A stretch of DNA of 64,000 nt from Sphingomonas sp. IBVSS2. Lineage in GTDB: Bacteria > Pseudomonadota > Alphaproteobacteria > Sphingomonadales > Sphingomonadaceae. The notes under the pieces were generated by a model that worked only from the letters and a program-made list of their open reading frames with translations, did no database searches and was not told where the DNA came from. Where the stretch lies: NCBI RefSeq assembly GCF_002127225.1, contig NZ_NFUR01000003.1:186001-250000 (forward strand). The letters are read 5' to 3'. Made by a program: the position numbers and the translations under genes. This document shows positions 28,865 through 37,873 of the stretch, one piece after another (position 1 is the stretch's first letter; every line of letters starts with the position of its first letter).

Positions 28865-28899
28865 CAACCAATCCTCTCGCCTTGGGAGAGGATTGGTTG
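28865..28899. terminator. Long hairpin after the dehydrogenase pair
   Basis: CAACCAATCCTCTC and GAGAGGATTGGTTG form a perfect 14-bp stem around a seven-base loop, 23 bases after the stop. It lacks a T-run, so it may be a weak terminator, a processing or stability element, or a small repeat. The rest of the 289-base gap up to the receptor gene holds a TTTTTCGAA motif at 28943 but no gene that I can support. Confidence 0.5.
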
Positions 28900-29131
28900 C
28901 GTATCGTCGCGTCCGATCGTCTCCCAGCGACACGCGTCCCAATTTTTCGAAGATCGATTCGGCTGGGCTTGGGAGACATAACCCAGCAATATATGACATT
29001 TGCGCAACACTGCTGAGTTAGTCCCCTTTTGCAACCTTTGTTCTGCTTGACGTCCCTCCGGGACCTGTCAGTATTCGAGGATAGGGTATGGAGCCGCCAA
29101 AGTGCTCTGGCCCGTGGTGGGAGAGATGATG

Positions 29132-31903
29132 ATGATGCGGTTACGCCTTTTGTCGTGCGTTGCTGTTCCTGCGCTCAGCGTTGCTCTGGCGGCCCCTGCC
29201 TTCGCGCAGGACACCCAGACGCAGGCCGACGCGACTGCCCAGAACCAGACCGAGCAGAACACGGGAACCCGCGATCCCAACGAGATCGTCGTCACCGCCC
29301 AGGGCCGCGCCCAGGTGCTCGCCGACGTGCCGCTCGCCGTCTCGGCGGTGACCGCGACCCAGCTCGAGCGCACCGGCGCCAACGACATTCGCGCGCTCAA
29401 CCAGGTCGCCCCCTCGCTGCTCGTCTCCTCGACCGGCAGCGATGCCAACACCTCCGCCCGCATCCGCGGCGTCGGCACGGTGGGCGACAATCCGGGCCTC
29501 GAAAGCTCGGTCGCGACCTTCATCGACGGCGTCTATCGCTCGCGCACCGGCCTGGGGCTGAACGACCTGGGCGAGATCGAGCGCATCGAAGTGCTGCGCG
29601 GGCCGCAGGGCACGCTGGGCGGGCGCAACGCCTCGGCTGGCATGCTCAGCGTCACCACCAAGGGGCCGGAGTTCACCTTTGGCGGCATGGCCGAGGCGAC
29701 CTATGGCAATTACGACGCGTGGCGCCTCCAGGGCGCGGTGACGGGGCCGCTCTCCGAGCAGGTCGCGTTCCGCCTCGACGGGCTCTATTCGAAGCGCGAC
29801 GGCTTCTATCACGACGTGAATACCGGGCGGGACATCAACAATCGCGACCGCTATCTCGTCCGCGGCCAGCTGCTGTTCCAGCCGAGCTCGGATCTCTCGG
29901 TCCGGCTGATCGGCGACTATAGCTATCGCAAGGAGGATTGCTGCGCCGCCGTCTATGCGACGGCCGACGTGTCCCAGGCCAATGCCTATGTCTCGCCGAC
30001 CAATCCCGGGCTGATCGCGCCAGGCACGCCGGTGGCGACGGTGCTGACCGGGATCACCGGCACGACCTTCGCGCAATATTTCCCGGGCTATAACAACGCC
30101 TATTCGCGCCGCATCGCGACCAGCGCCAACCGCTCCTATACCGGCAAGACCAAGGACTGGGGCTTTTCGGGCGAGATCAACTGGAACCTGGGCGGCGTCG
30201 AGCTGACGTCGATCACCGCCTATCGCAACTATGACAACACCCAGGCGGCGGATGCCGATTACGGCCTGGCCGACATCCTCTATTTCGGCCCGAAGAGCGG
30301 CCGCCAGTTCAAGACCTTCACGCAGGAGCTGCGCTTCCATGGCGAGGCGTTCGGCGGCAAGCTCGACTGGCTGGTGGGCGGCTATTACGCGCACGAGGAC
30401 CTGGACACGAAGAGCGAGCTGAAGTTCGGCAACGATTATGGCCGGTTCGCCGCCTGTCGCATCGTCTATGGCTCGTTCAGCGCCTTCTACAATCCGAACA
30501 ATGTCGGCTGCCTCACGCCCACCGGCGTGGCGGTGCTGAGCAACACGCTCGGGCCGCTCGGCGCGGCGGGATCGGCGATGGTGCAGGGGCTCCAGCGGCT
30601 CGACACGGTCCGCAACGTCGGCGACGACACGGCGAATTTCGACCAGACCAGCTCGAATTTCGCCTTCTTCACGCACAATATCTTCCACGTCACCAGCAAC
30701 GTGGATCTGACGGTGGGCCTGCGCTACACCAACGAGACCAAGAAGCTGAACGCGAACTTCAACAACACCAACACGATATGCCCGGTGCAGCAGGCGAACC
30801 TGCTGCCCTATATGGGGGTGGCCGCGCTGGCGCCGCTCGCCGGCGGCATCATCACGCTGAGCTGCCAGGGCGGTTCGTCCTCGGCGCTCAACGGGCTGAC
30901 GCTGAACGACCAGCGCAAGGAGAACAAGTTCACCGGCACCGCGATCCTTTCGTGGAAGCCGGTCGACAACATCCTGCTCTATGCAAGCTATTCGCGCGGC
31001 TACAAGGCGGGCGGCTTCAACCTCGATCGCTCGGCCTTCAAGAATCCGAACCCGGCCCAGCCGCTGCCGATCTTCCCGATCAGCCTGGCCAATGCCGGCT
31101 ATTATGCCGATGTCCTCCAGTTCGAGGAGGAGACGGTCACCGCCTATGAAGCTGGCATGAAGCTCTCGACCCGGGGCTTCAACCTGAACGTCGCCGGCTT
31201 CCGCCAGGAGTTCAGCAACTTCCAGCTGAACACGTTCAACGGCACGGTGTACCTGGTCCAGAACATCAATGGCTGCAAGGTCGACCTGGGCGGCGGCGAT
31301 CGCGACCTGAGCGCCACTACCGGAGCCTGCCCGTCGAACCAGATCAAGCCGGGCGTGGTCTCGACCGGTTTCGAAGTCGAAATGGGCATGTCGCCGGTGC
31401 GCGACCTGAATTTCAACTTCGGCGTGACCTATGCCAAGACCAAATATGCCAACAACCTGGTCGGCTCGGGGAGCGGCGCGCCGCTCGATCCGGCGCTGCG
31501 GCTGCTGCCGGGCCAGCTGCTCTCGAACGCACCCGAATGGGTGGTGACGAGCTCGGCGGGCTGGACGCCGTCGCTGGGCGGATCGCTGCGCGGCCTGCTC
31601 TATGTCGATGCCCGCCTGGCGGACCGCTACAACACCGGCTCGGACCTGTTCCCGCAGAAGGAGCAGCAGAGCTTCGTGGTGGTCAACGGCCGTATCGGCA
31701 TCAGCGGCAACGACCAGCTCTGGGCGCTGGAGTTCTGGGTCCAGAACGCGACCAAGGCCAATTACATGCAGGTCGGCTTCAGCTCGCCCTTCCAGGCGGT
31801 GAGCACCACGCCGACGCCGGGCTATCCGGGCGGGTCGCAGATCTTCTCGGCCTATCTCGCCGAGCCGCGGACCTATGGCATCACGCTGCGCTCGCGCTTC
31901 TGA
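29132..31903 (+). CDS. TonB-dependent receptor
   Basis: A 923-residue outer-membrane receptor. After a signal peptide (ending AAPAFAQ) comes a TonB-box-like EIVVTAQGR, then the plug domain (LADVPLAVSAV, IRGVGTVGDNPG, IERIEVLRGPQGTLGGRNA) and a large 22-strand barrel ending in Phe (LRSRF). It imports a ligand across the outer membrane using TonB-ExbBD energy; the ligand is unknown. Four consecutive ATGs (29126-29135) follow a GGGAG site; 29132 has the best spacing. A strong terminator follows. Confidence 0.95.
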   Translation: MMRLRLLSCVAVPALSVALAAPAFAQDTQTQADATAQNQTEQNTGTRDPNEIVVTAQGRAQVLADVPLAVSAVTATQLERTGANDIRALNQVAPSLLVSSTGSDANTSARIRGVGTVGDNPGLESSVATFIDGVYRSRTGLGLNDLGEIERIEVLRGPQGTLGGRNASAGMLSVTTKGPEFTFGGMAEATYGNYDAWRLQGAVTGPLSEQVAFRLDGLYSKRDGFYHDVNTGRDINNRDRYLVRGQLLFQPSSDLSVRLIGDYSYRKEDCCAAVYATADVSQANAYVSPTNPGLIAPGTPVATVLTGITGTTFAQYFPGYNNAYSRRIATSANRSYTGKTKDWGFSGEINWNLGGVELTSITAYRNYDNTQAADADYGLADILYFGPKSGRQFKTFTQELRFHGEAFGGKLDWLVGGYYAHEDLDTKSELKFGNDYGRFAACRIVYGSFSAFYNPNNVGCLTPTGVAVLSNTLGPLGAAGSAMVQGLQRLDTVRNVGDDTANFDQTSSNFAFFTHNIFHVTSNVDLTVGLRYTNETKKLNANFNNTNTICPVQQANLLPYMGVAALAPLAGGIITLSCQGGSSSALNGLTLNDQRKENKFTGTAILSWKPVDNILLYASYSRGYKAGGFNLDRSAFKNPNPAQPLPIFPISLANAGYYADVLQFEEETVTAYEAGMKLSTRGFNLNVAGFRQEFSNFQLNTFNGTVYLVQNINGCKVDLGGGDRDLSATTGACPSNQIKPGVVSTGFEVEMGMSPVRDLNFNFGVTYAKTKYANNLVGSGSGAPLDPALRLLPGQLLSNAPEWVVTSSAGWTPSLGGSLRGLLYVDARLADRYNTGSDLFPQKEQQSFVVVNGRIGISGNDQLWALEFWVQNATKANYMQVGFSSPFQAVSTTPTPGYPGGSQIFSAYLAEPRTYGITLRSRF

Positions 31904-31925
31904 CGCCTGAGGCAAGGATCGGGAT

Positions 31926-31963
31926 GGGCCCGCGGAGCGATCCGCGGGCCCGTTTCGCTGTTT
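31926..31963 (+). terminator. Intrinsic terminator after the TonB-dependent receptor
   Basis: GGGCCCGCGGA and TCCGCGGGCCC form a perfect 11-bp stem with a GCGA loop, followed by GTTTCGCTGTTTC. It lies 23 bases after the receptor stop. Confidence 0.82.
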
Positions 31964-32003
31964 CAGACGCGGTTCAGCCGGGCAGGCGGAAGGAGAGGGG
32001 GAG

Positions 32004-32399
32004 ATGATCGTGGAGAGATGCCGCATGCGTGTGTTCCTGTTGTCCCTGTCCGTCTTGCTGGCATCGGCCGCGCCCGCATCGGCCTTCGCCCAGGCGGCGC
32101 CGGCGCCGGAATGCGCGGTAAGTATCCAGTTCGGCAGCTATGCGATGGGGATCGACGGGCCCGCCTTCGAACGGGTGCGGGCGCTGCTCGCGCGCGATCG
32201 CGGCGTGCGGGCAGTGGACCAGCGGCATTGGGGGCGCGAAGGCGAAACGACGCTCTGCGTGCGGACGCGCCGGCCGGGCGATGCGCGGCGGCTGTTCGGG
32301 CGCGTGAAGGCGGCGCTGCCCGCCACACCGCGCGGGCCGATAACGGTGGAGGCGCGCGGCGGCCTGCGCTTCGAGGTGCCACGACAGCCAAAGAACTGA
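32004..32399 (+). CDS. Small secreted protein of unknown function
   Basis: A 131-residue protein with a signal peptide (about 1-29, ending SAFAQ). The mature part has two cysteines (ECAVSIQF and TTLCVRTR) and a beta-alpha-beta pattern; I do not recognise a family. Two starts are plausible: ATG at 32004 (AGGAG eight bases upstream) and ATG at 32025 (GGAG nine bases upstream), both keeping the signal peptide. It follows the receptor terminator and precedes the DeoR promoter. Confidence 0.75.
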   Translation: MIVERCRMRVFLLSLSVLLASAAPASAFAQAAPAPECAVSIQFGSYAMGIDGPAFERVRALLARDRGVRAVDQRHWGREGETTLCVRTRRPGDARRLFGRVKAALPATPRGPITVEARGGLRFEVPRQPKN

Positions 32400-32403
32400 A
32401 TCG

Positions 32404-32448
32404 TGCACGATTGTGCGAATTGACTCGCGTGATTATGCACGATAATGC
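32404..32448 (+). promoter_or_regulatory. Promoter with twin TGCACGAT operator-like repeats upstream of the DeoR gene
   Basis: TGCACGATTGTGC (32404-32416) and TGCACGATAATGC (32436-32448) are direct repeats 32 bp apart, about three helical turns. Between and over them lie TTGACT (32420-32425) and GATAAT (32441-32446), a -35/-10 pair with a 15-base spacer. The second repeat also contains ATTAT-5-ATAAT as an inverted repeat. The start codon follows nine bases after GATAAT. Confidence 0.6.
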
Positions 32449-32454
32449 CGATTC

Positions 32455-33228
32455 ATGATTGTTGATCTCCCCAATGCGCGGCGCGATGCGATTGCCGCGC
32501 GCCTTGCCGACGGGCAGCCGGTCTCGGCCGGGGCCCTGGCTGCCGAGTTCGAGGTTTCGGAAGACGCGATCCGGCGCGATCTGCGCGCGCTGGCCGCCGA
32601 GGGCAAGTGCCGGCGCGTCTATGGCGGAGCGCTGCCGGTCACTCCGGTCTCGGCCCCGATGGCGGCGCGGATCGAGGGTGACCAGGGGCACAAGCGCGCG
32701 CTGGCCCGCGCCGCCGCGACGACGATCCGGCCGGGCGAGTTCCTGTTTCTCGACTGCGGCAGCACCAACCTCGCGCTGGTCGAGTTCCTGCCCGAGGACA
32801 AGGATCTGACCATCGCGACCAATGCGATCGACATCGCCGCTGCGGTGCTGCGGCGACAGGACCTGAAGCTGATCGTGCTGGGCGGCGAGGCCGATCCGAT
32901 CGTCGGCGGCTGTGTCGATGCGGTGGCGCTGCAGGCGCTGGTGCAGATGCGGTTCGACCGGGCATTTCTCGGCGCCTGCTCGGTGTCGGAGGAAGGCGTG
33001 GGGGCGGCGCAGCTTGCCGATGCCACCTTCAAGCGCGCGGTCCTTGCCCGGGCCGGGCGCGCGGTGGCGCTGATCGCCAACGACAAGCTCGGTCGTGCCG
33101 CGCCGCACCAGGTCGCTGTGCTGGGCCAGATCGATATGCTGGTGGTCGAAGCGAGCGCCTCCGCCGCGCAGCGCGCCGCGCTCGATGCGGCGGGGTGCCG
33201 CGCCATCCTCGTCGCCGATCCCGCCTGA
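32455..33228 (+). CDS. DeoR/GlpR family transcriptional regulator
   Basis: A 257-residue repressor: N-terminal winged HTH (about 6-58, VSAGALAAEFEVSEDAIRRDLRAL split over two helices) and a C-terminal sugar-phosphate sensor domain (about 75-240) with DCGSTNLALVEFL and IANDKLGRAAP. Members respond to phosphorylated sugars or polyols. No ribosome site precedes the ATG, which lies nine bases after a -10-like GATAAT, so the mRNA may be leaderless. An MFS transporter gene follows after 17 bases and is probably its co-transcribed target. Confidence 0.93.
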   Translation: MIVDLPNARRDAIAARLADGQPVSAGALAAEFEVSEDAIRRDLRALAAEGKCRRVYGGALPVTPVSAPMAARIEGDQGHKRALARAAATTIRPGEFLFLDCGSTNLALVEFLPEDKDLTIATNAIDIAAAVLRRQDLKLIVLGGEADPIVGGCVDAVALQALVQMRFDRAFLGACSVSEEGVGAAQLADATFKRAVLARAGRAVALIANDKLGRAAPHQVAVLGQIDMLVVEASASAAQRAALDAAGCRAILVADPA

Positions 33229-33245
33229 ACCAGCCGGAGCATTCC

Positions 33246-34391
33246 ATGATTTCCGCCGATCGCCCGGCCACCCGGCTGGCCACCCGTCTTTCCTTCCTGG
33301 TCGCCGGGTTCGGGATCTCCTGCTGGGCGCCGCTGGTGCCCTTTGCCAAGGCGCGCCTCCACATCGACGCCGCGATGCTGGGAGTGCTGCTGCTCTGCAT
33401 CGGCATCGGCTCGATCGCGGCGATGCTGGCGACCGGGCCGCTCAGCGCGCGCTATGGCGGAAAGCCGGTGATCGTGACCAGCGGCATCGCGCTCGCGGTG
33501 ATCCTGCCGCTGCTGACGATCGCGGCGACGCCCCTGGCGCTCGGCGGCGCGCTGCTGCTGTTCGGCGCCGCGCTGGGCTCGCTCGACGTGGCGATGAACG
33601 TGCACGCGGTGGAAGTGGAGCGCGCGGCGGACCGGCCGCTGATGTCCGGTTTCCATGCGCTGTTCAGCATCGGCGGCTTTGCCGGTGCCGCGCTGATGAC
33701 GATTTTCCTGTCGCTCGAGGTGAGCGCGCTCGCCGGCAGCCTGGTGTGCGCGGGGATCATGCTGGCGGCGATGCTGTTCGCCTGGCCGCGATTGCTGCCG
33801 GCCATGAAGGGCGAGGACGGGCCGCTGTTCGTGCGGCCGCACGGCGTGGTGCTGCTGCTGGCGGTGCTCGCCATGGCGACCTTCCTCGCCGAGGGCGCGA
33901 TGCTCGACTGGAGCGCGCTGCTGATCACCCAAATGGGGCTGGTCGGCGCTACGCAGGGCGGGCTGGGTTATATCCTGTTCGCGATCGCGATGACGGGCGG
34001 ACGGCTGTCGGGGGACTGGCTCACGGCGCGGCTGGGCGACTATCACACCTTGCTCGGTGGCGGCCTGGTGGCGGTTACGGGCTTCGGGGTGCTGCTGAGC
34101 GTGCCGTTCGCGCCGATCGCCCTGGCGGGGTTCCTGCTGATCGGGCTGGGGGCGTCGAACATCGTGCCCGTGCTGTTCCGTCTGGCCGGGGCGCAGACCC
34201 AGATGCCGCCGGCCCTGGCGATCGGCGCGATCACCACGCTCGGCTATGCCGGCATTCTCGCCGGGCCGGCGGGGATCGGCGTGGTGGCGGAGGCGGTGGG
34301 GCTGCGCGCCGCCTTCTGGATGCTGGCGGTACTGCTGCTGCTGGTGCCCTTCACTGCCCGGCGGACGGCGAGGGCGGCGCGTTCGGCCTGA
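33246..34391 (+). CDS. MFS transporter, YbjJ/sugar-type
   Basis: A 381-residue major-facilitator protein with about 12 membrane helices. LSARYGGKPVIVTSGIAL is the loop 2-3 region, and ALGSLDVAMNVHAVEVER is typical of the YbjJ-like and fucose/glucose permease-like subgroup. It is co-transcribed with the DeoR regulator and so is likely to move a sugar or sugar derivative. GGAG precedes the ATG at 33246; the frame is open further upstream inside the regulator gene but without family residues. Confidence 0.9.
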   Translation: MISADRPATRLATRLSFLVAGFGISCWAPLVPFAKARLHIDAAMLGVLLLCIGIGSIAAMLATGPLSARYGGKPVIVTSGIALAVILPLLTIAATPLALGGALLLFGAALGSLDVAMNVHAVEVERAADRPLMSGFHALFSIGGFAGAALMTIFLSLEVSALAGSLVCAGIMLAAMLFAWPRLLPAMKGEDGPLFVRPHGVVLLLAVLAMATFLAEGAMLDWSALLITQMGLVGATQGGLGYILFAIAMTGGRLSGDWLTARLGDYHTLLGGGLVAVTGFGVLLSVPFAPIALAGFLLIGLGASNIVPVLFRLAGAQTQMPPALAIGAITTLGYAGILAGPAGIGVVAEAVGLRAAFWMLAVLLLLVPFTARRTARAARSA

Positions 34392-34414
34392 AGCGGAGCC
34401 GGCACTGCCCAGGA

Positions 34415-34439
34415 GCTATTGCAAGCCAGTTGCAATAGC
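34415..34439. promoter_or_regulatory. Perfect inverted repeat upstream of a TonB-dependent receptor
   Basis: GCTATTGCAA and TTGCAATAGC are perfect 10-bp arms around GCCAG, 76 bases before the receptor start. The right arm continues as TTGCAATAGCATCTCGC, loosely like alphaproteobacterial Fur sites. It is a candidate operator for the receptor-PepSY operon, or a terminator for the upstream MFS gene. Confidence 0.5.
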
Positions 34440-34514
34440 ATCTCGCCACTGCTAGCGGCTCCCGCGAACAGGCCGGCCCATGGTGGCACGGCGACAATCT
34501 CCGGGGGTTCATTC

Positions 34515-36746
34515 ATGGCCGTGCGTGCGCGACTTTCGCTGCTTTCCCTGCCGTTGCCGGTGCTCGTCGCGGTGATGCCGCAGGTCGCGCAGGCCCAGCA
34601 GGCCGAGCCGCGGAAGGATGCGGACGCTTCCGAGGAAATCGTCGTCACCGCGGCGCGCACAATGCTGCCGCCCAACGCGCTGCCGCTCACCATCGACGTG
34701 ATCGACAAGCAGCGGCTCGACCAGCAGATCGCGATCTCGGGATCGGTGACCGACGCAGTGGCCAACTTGACCCCGTCCTTCTCGCCGACGCGCCAGAAGC
34801 TGTCCGGTGCGGGCGAGACGCTGCGCGGCCGCTCGCCGCTCTATGCGATCAACGGCATCCCGCAATCGACGCCGATGCGCGACGGCAGCCGCGACGGCTT
34901 CACCATCGACGGCTTCTTCGTCGACCGGGTCGAGCTGATCTACGGCTCGAACGCACTGCAGGGGATCGGCGGCACCGGCGGCATCGTCAACCAGGTGACG
35001 GTGGGGGCGCCGAAGACCGACGGGATCAGCGGGCGGGTGCTGTTGCAGGGCACGGCGGACAATGATTTCCGGAGCGACGGCATCGGCGGCAAGGCCGCGG
35101 GGCTGGTGCAGTGGAAGTCGGGCCGCTTCGATGCGAGCTTCGGCGCGGCCTATGAGAAGCGTGGCGTCTTCTACGATGGCGACGGGCGCCGCGTCGGCCT
35201 GAACCTAACCCAGGGCGAGACGCAGGATTCGGCCACGGTCTCGCTGTTCTCGCGCATCGGCTACCAGCTGGGCGATACCGGCCGGATCGACCTGATCGCC
35301 AGCCGTTTCGAGCTGAAGGGCGGCGGCAACTATGTCGCGGTGCCGGGCAACCGCGCCACCGGCCTGCCGACCAGCGCGGTCCGCGGCGATGCCCCGGGCA
35401 AGCCGGCGGCGAGCCGGACGGAGAGCGTGGCGCTCACCTATACCGACACGGGGCTCGGCGGCGGCAACTTCGTCGGCCAGATCTTCTTCAACCGCACGCA
35501 CGACAGGTTCGGCGGCGAGATCGCCCCGATCGCGACGTTCCAGGATCCGAAGCTCGACCCGACCGAGAAGCTGTTCGACCAGTCCGAGAACCGCTCGCGC
35601 AAGCTGGGCGCCAAGCTGAGCTACGAGCGCGCGGTGCCCGGCTTCGAGGCGCTGACCGCCACGCTCGGCTTCGACGCGCTGATCGACAAGACCGAGCAGC
35701 GGCTGATCGCCACCGGCCGCATATGGGTGCCGCCCAGCGACTTCCGCAGCCTGGCGCCGTTCGCCCAGGCGAACCTCAAGCTGTTCGGCGGCAAGCTGCG
35801 CCTGGCCGGCGGCGCGCGCTACGAGAATGTCGAGATCAGGATCGACGACTACCACACGCTCGCCTCGACCACCTATGTCGCGCCGAACAAGGCGACTTAT
35901 GGCGGCGTCGCGGTGGCCGGCGGCAAGCCGAAATTCGAAGATCTGCTTTTCAACGGTGGCGTGATCGTGGAGCCGGTGGCCGGCATCCGCGCCTATGCAA
36001 GCTATGCCGAAGGCTTCACCGTGCCCGACATCGGCCGCATCACCCGCGCGATCAAGGTGCCCGGCGTCGACCTGGACAATTATCTCGATATCTCGCCGAT
36101 CGTCTCGAACAACCGCGAGATCGGGGTGGAAGTGAAGCGCGGGCCGCTCGACGGCTCGGTCACGTATTTCTGGTCGTCGAGCGACAAGGGGCAGCTGCTG
36201 ATCGCGCGCGCGGGCGGGATCTTCGACGTGCAGCGCCAGCGCGTGGAGATCCAGGGGCTCGAGATCAATCTTGGCGTGAAGCTGCCGGTGCCGGGCCTGA
36301 AGGCGAGCATCGGCTATGCGCATCTGAACGGCCGCTACGACGCGGACGCAGTGCCGGACGGCAAGGTCGACACCGATCTCGACGGGACCAACATCTCGCC
36401 CGATCGCATCAACCTGGCCGCGGACTATGCCAGCGGGCCGTTCAGCGCCCGCGTGCAGACGCAATTCTACCTGTCGCGCCGCTTCGACGGCAAGGCGCGC
36501 ACGATCGACGATGCCAATCCGCTGCATCCGCAGAAGCTGTTCATGAACGATTTCGGCGGCTATGTGCTGACCGACGCCTATGTCCGCTACCAGACTAGGC
36601 TGGGCGGGCTGAGCCTCAGCGTCACCAACCTGTTCGACAAGATGTACATCGACTATAGCTCCGACACGCGCCTGCCGAACGACAACACGGTGTTCTACGC
36701 CGGGCGCGGGCGCACCTTCACGCTGAGCTGGGACTATCGCTTCTGA
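34515..36746 (+). CDS. TonB-dependent siderophore/metal receptor
   Basis: A 743-residue outer-membrane receptor with signal peptide (ending VAQAQQ), TonB-box-like EEIVVTAAR, a plug (SVTDAVANLTPSFSPTRQ, VELIYGSNALQGIGGTGGIVN) and a barrel ending in Phe (FTLSWDYRF). The plug is of the ferric-siderophore type. The downstream gene, overlapping by one base, encodes a PepSY membrane protein of the kind paired with ferric-siderophore receptors, which supports a metal-chelate ligand. GGGGG precedes the ATG. A perfect inverted repeat lies upstream. Confidence 0.93.
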   Translation: MAVRARLSLLSLPLPVLVAVMPQVAQAQQAEPRKDADASEEIVVTAARTMLPPNALPLTIDVIDKQRLDQQIAISGSVTDAVANLTPSFSPTRQKLSGAGETLRGRSPLYAINGIPQSTPMRDGSRDGFTIDGFFVDRVELIYGSNALQGIGGTGGIVNQVTVGAPKTDGISGRVLLQGTADNDFRSDGIGGKAAGLVQWKSGRFDASFGAAYEKRGVFYDGDGRRVGLNLTQGETQDSATVSLFSRIGYQLGDTGRIDLIASRFELKGGGNYVAVPGNRATGLPTSAVRGDAPGKPAASRTESVALTYTDTGLGGGNFVGQIFFNRTHDRFGGEIAPIATFQDPKLDPTEKLFDQSENRSRKLGAKLSYERAVPGFEALTATLGFDALIDKTEQRLIATGRIWVPPSDFRSLAPFAQANLKLFGGKLRLAGGARYENVEIRIDDYHTLASTTYVAPNKATYGGVAVAGGKPKFEDLLFNGGVIVEPVAGIRAYASYAEGFTVPDIGRITRAIKVPGVDLDNYLDISPIVSNNREIGVEVKRGPLDGSVTYFWSSSDKGQLLIARAGGIFDVQRQRVEIQGLEINLGVKLPVPGLKASIGYAHLNGRYDADAVPDGKVDTDLDGTNISPDRINLAADYASGPFSARVQTQFYLSRRFDGKARTIDDANPLHPQKLFMNDFGGYVLTDAYVRYQTRLGGLSLSVTNLFDKMYIDYSSDTRLPNDNTVFYAGRGRTFTLSWDYRF

Positions 36747-37834
36747 TGCGGCGCGGCGCGATGCACTGGCTGGACCTGGTCCATCGCTGGACGGGCGGCG
36801 TGCTCGGCCTGGTGCTGGCGATCATGGGGCTGACCGGGGCGATCCTGGTCCATGAGGAGAGCTGGCTGGCGCTCACCCTGCCGCACGCGGTGGATGTGCG
36901 CGTGGCGGACGAAGGCGCGATCGCCGCGACCACGGCGAAGCTGATGGCGGCCGAGCCGGCTGTGCAGGGCATCGTCTATGCCGACGACCGGTTCGGGCTG
37001 CACCAGCTGCGCCTGGCCAAGGGCGCGGGAGCCTATGCCGACCAGGCCGGCAATGTGGTGATGCGCTGGGACAGTCAGTGGAGCCGGCCCGAATTGTGGC
37101 TGTTCGACCTGCACCACCATCTCTTCGCCGGCGATACCGGCGAGACGGTGATCGGCATCGCCGGGCTGGCGGCGATCCTGTTCGTGATCACCGGCACGAT
37201 CCTGTGGTGGCGGACGCGCAGGACCTTCAGGTTCCGGCTCTGGCCCAAGCGGCTGAGCCGGCCGATGATCGTGATGCAGCACCGCGACCTGGGGATCGTG
37301 GTGGCGCCGCTGCTGCTGCTGTCGGCGGTGACCGGCACGATGATGATCTTCAAGCCTTTCGCGGCGCTCGTCACCATGCCCTTCTCCTCGCCGGCGGCCG
37401 ATGCCGCGGCGATGAAGCCGCCCCGGGCGAAGAGCGGTCCGCTGGCGGCGCATCCCGACTGGCGGGCGATCGTGGCGGCGGCGCATGCGCGCTTCCCCGA
37501 CGCGCAGATCCGCATCCTCTCGCTGCCGCGCAAGGCCGGCGACCCGATCCTGGTGCGGATGCGCCGGGCGGGCGAGTGGCTGCCCAATGGCCGCTCGAAC
37601 ATCTGGTTCGACGCTGCCGACGGGCACGTGCTGGGATCGATCGATGCGCTGGCGCTGCCGAGGGGGGCGCAGATCTTCAACGGCGCCTATCCGGTGCACG
37701 CCGCCAAGGTGGGCGGGCTGTTCTATCGGCTGCTGCTCACCGTATCGGGGCTGGCGATGCTGCTGCTCGGCAGCCTGGCGGTGTGGAGCTTCTGGTTCAA
37801 GCGGCCGAAGATGGGGAAGGTGCGGGCGGGGTGA
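36746..37834 (+). CDS. PepSY-associated membrane protein (ferric reductase-like)
   Basis: A 362-residue inner-membrane protein with about four helices and PepSY domains. LDLVHRWTGGVLGLVLAIMG, LFDLHHHLFAGDTG and a C-terminal VHAAKVGGLFYRLLLTVSG match the PepSY_TM family, whose conserved His residues probably bind heme. Relatives such as PiuB and FoxB/FsrB act as inner-membrane reductases that release iron from siderophores. Its ATG shares a base with the receptor stop (TGATG), so the two are coupled. Confidence 0.92.
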   Translation: MRRGAMHWLDLVHRWTGGVLGLVLAIMGLTGAILVHEESWLALTLPHAVDVRVADEGAIAATTAKLMAAEPAVQGIVYADDRFGLHQLRLAKGAGAYADQAGNVVMRWDSQWSRPELWLFDLHHHLFAGDTGETVIGIAGLAAILFVITGTILWWRTRRTFRFRLWPKRLSRPMIVMQHRDLGIVVAPLLLLSAVTGTMMIFKPFAALVTMPFSSPAADAAAMKPPRAKSGPLAAHPDWRAIVAAAHARFPDAQIRILSLPRKAGDPILVRMRRAGEWLPNGRSNIWFDAADGHVLGSIDALALPRGAQIFNGAYPVHAAKVGGLFYRLLLTVSGLAMLLLGSLAVWSFWFKRPKMGKVRAG

Positions 37835-37863
37835 ACCTTCGGGCGGCATGCGCCCGAAGGTTC
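37833..37863. terminator. 13-bp hairpin between convergent genes
   Basis: GAACCTTCGGGCG and CGCCCGAAGGTTC form a perfect 13-bp stem with a five-base loop, overlapping the PepSY stop codon and 11 bases from the SDR stop. No T-run; probably a bidirectional terminator or transcript end structure. Confidence 0.55.
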
Positions 37864-37873
37864 GATGGTCGCC

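Noticed and set aside
29141..32026. A ~960-codon open frame antisense to the first TonB-dependent receptor
   Set aside because: Composition (Arg/Ala/His-rich) is typical of a shadow; the receptor frame has signal peptide, plug and barrel.
34515..37834. Siderophore biosynthetic cluster
   Set aside because: Only uptake-type genes occur; there is no NRPS, NIS synthetase or related enzyme in the window.
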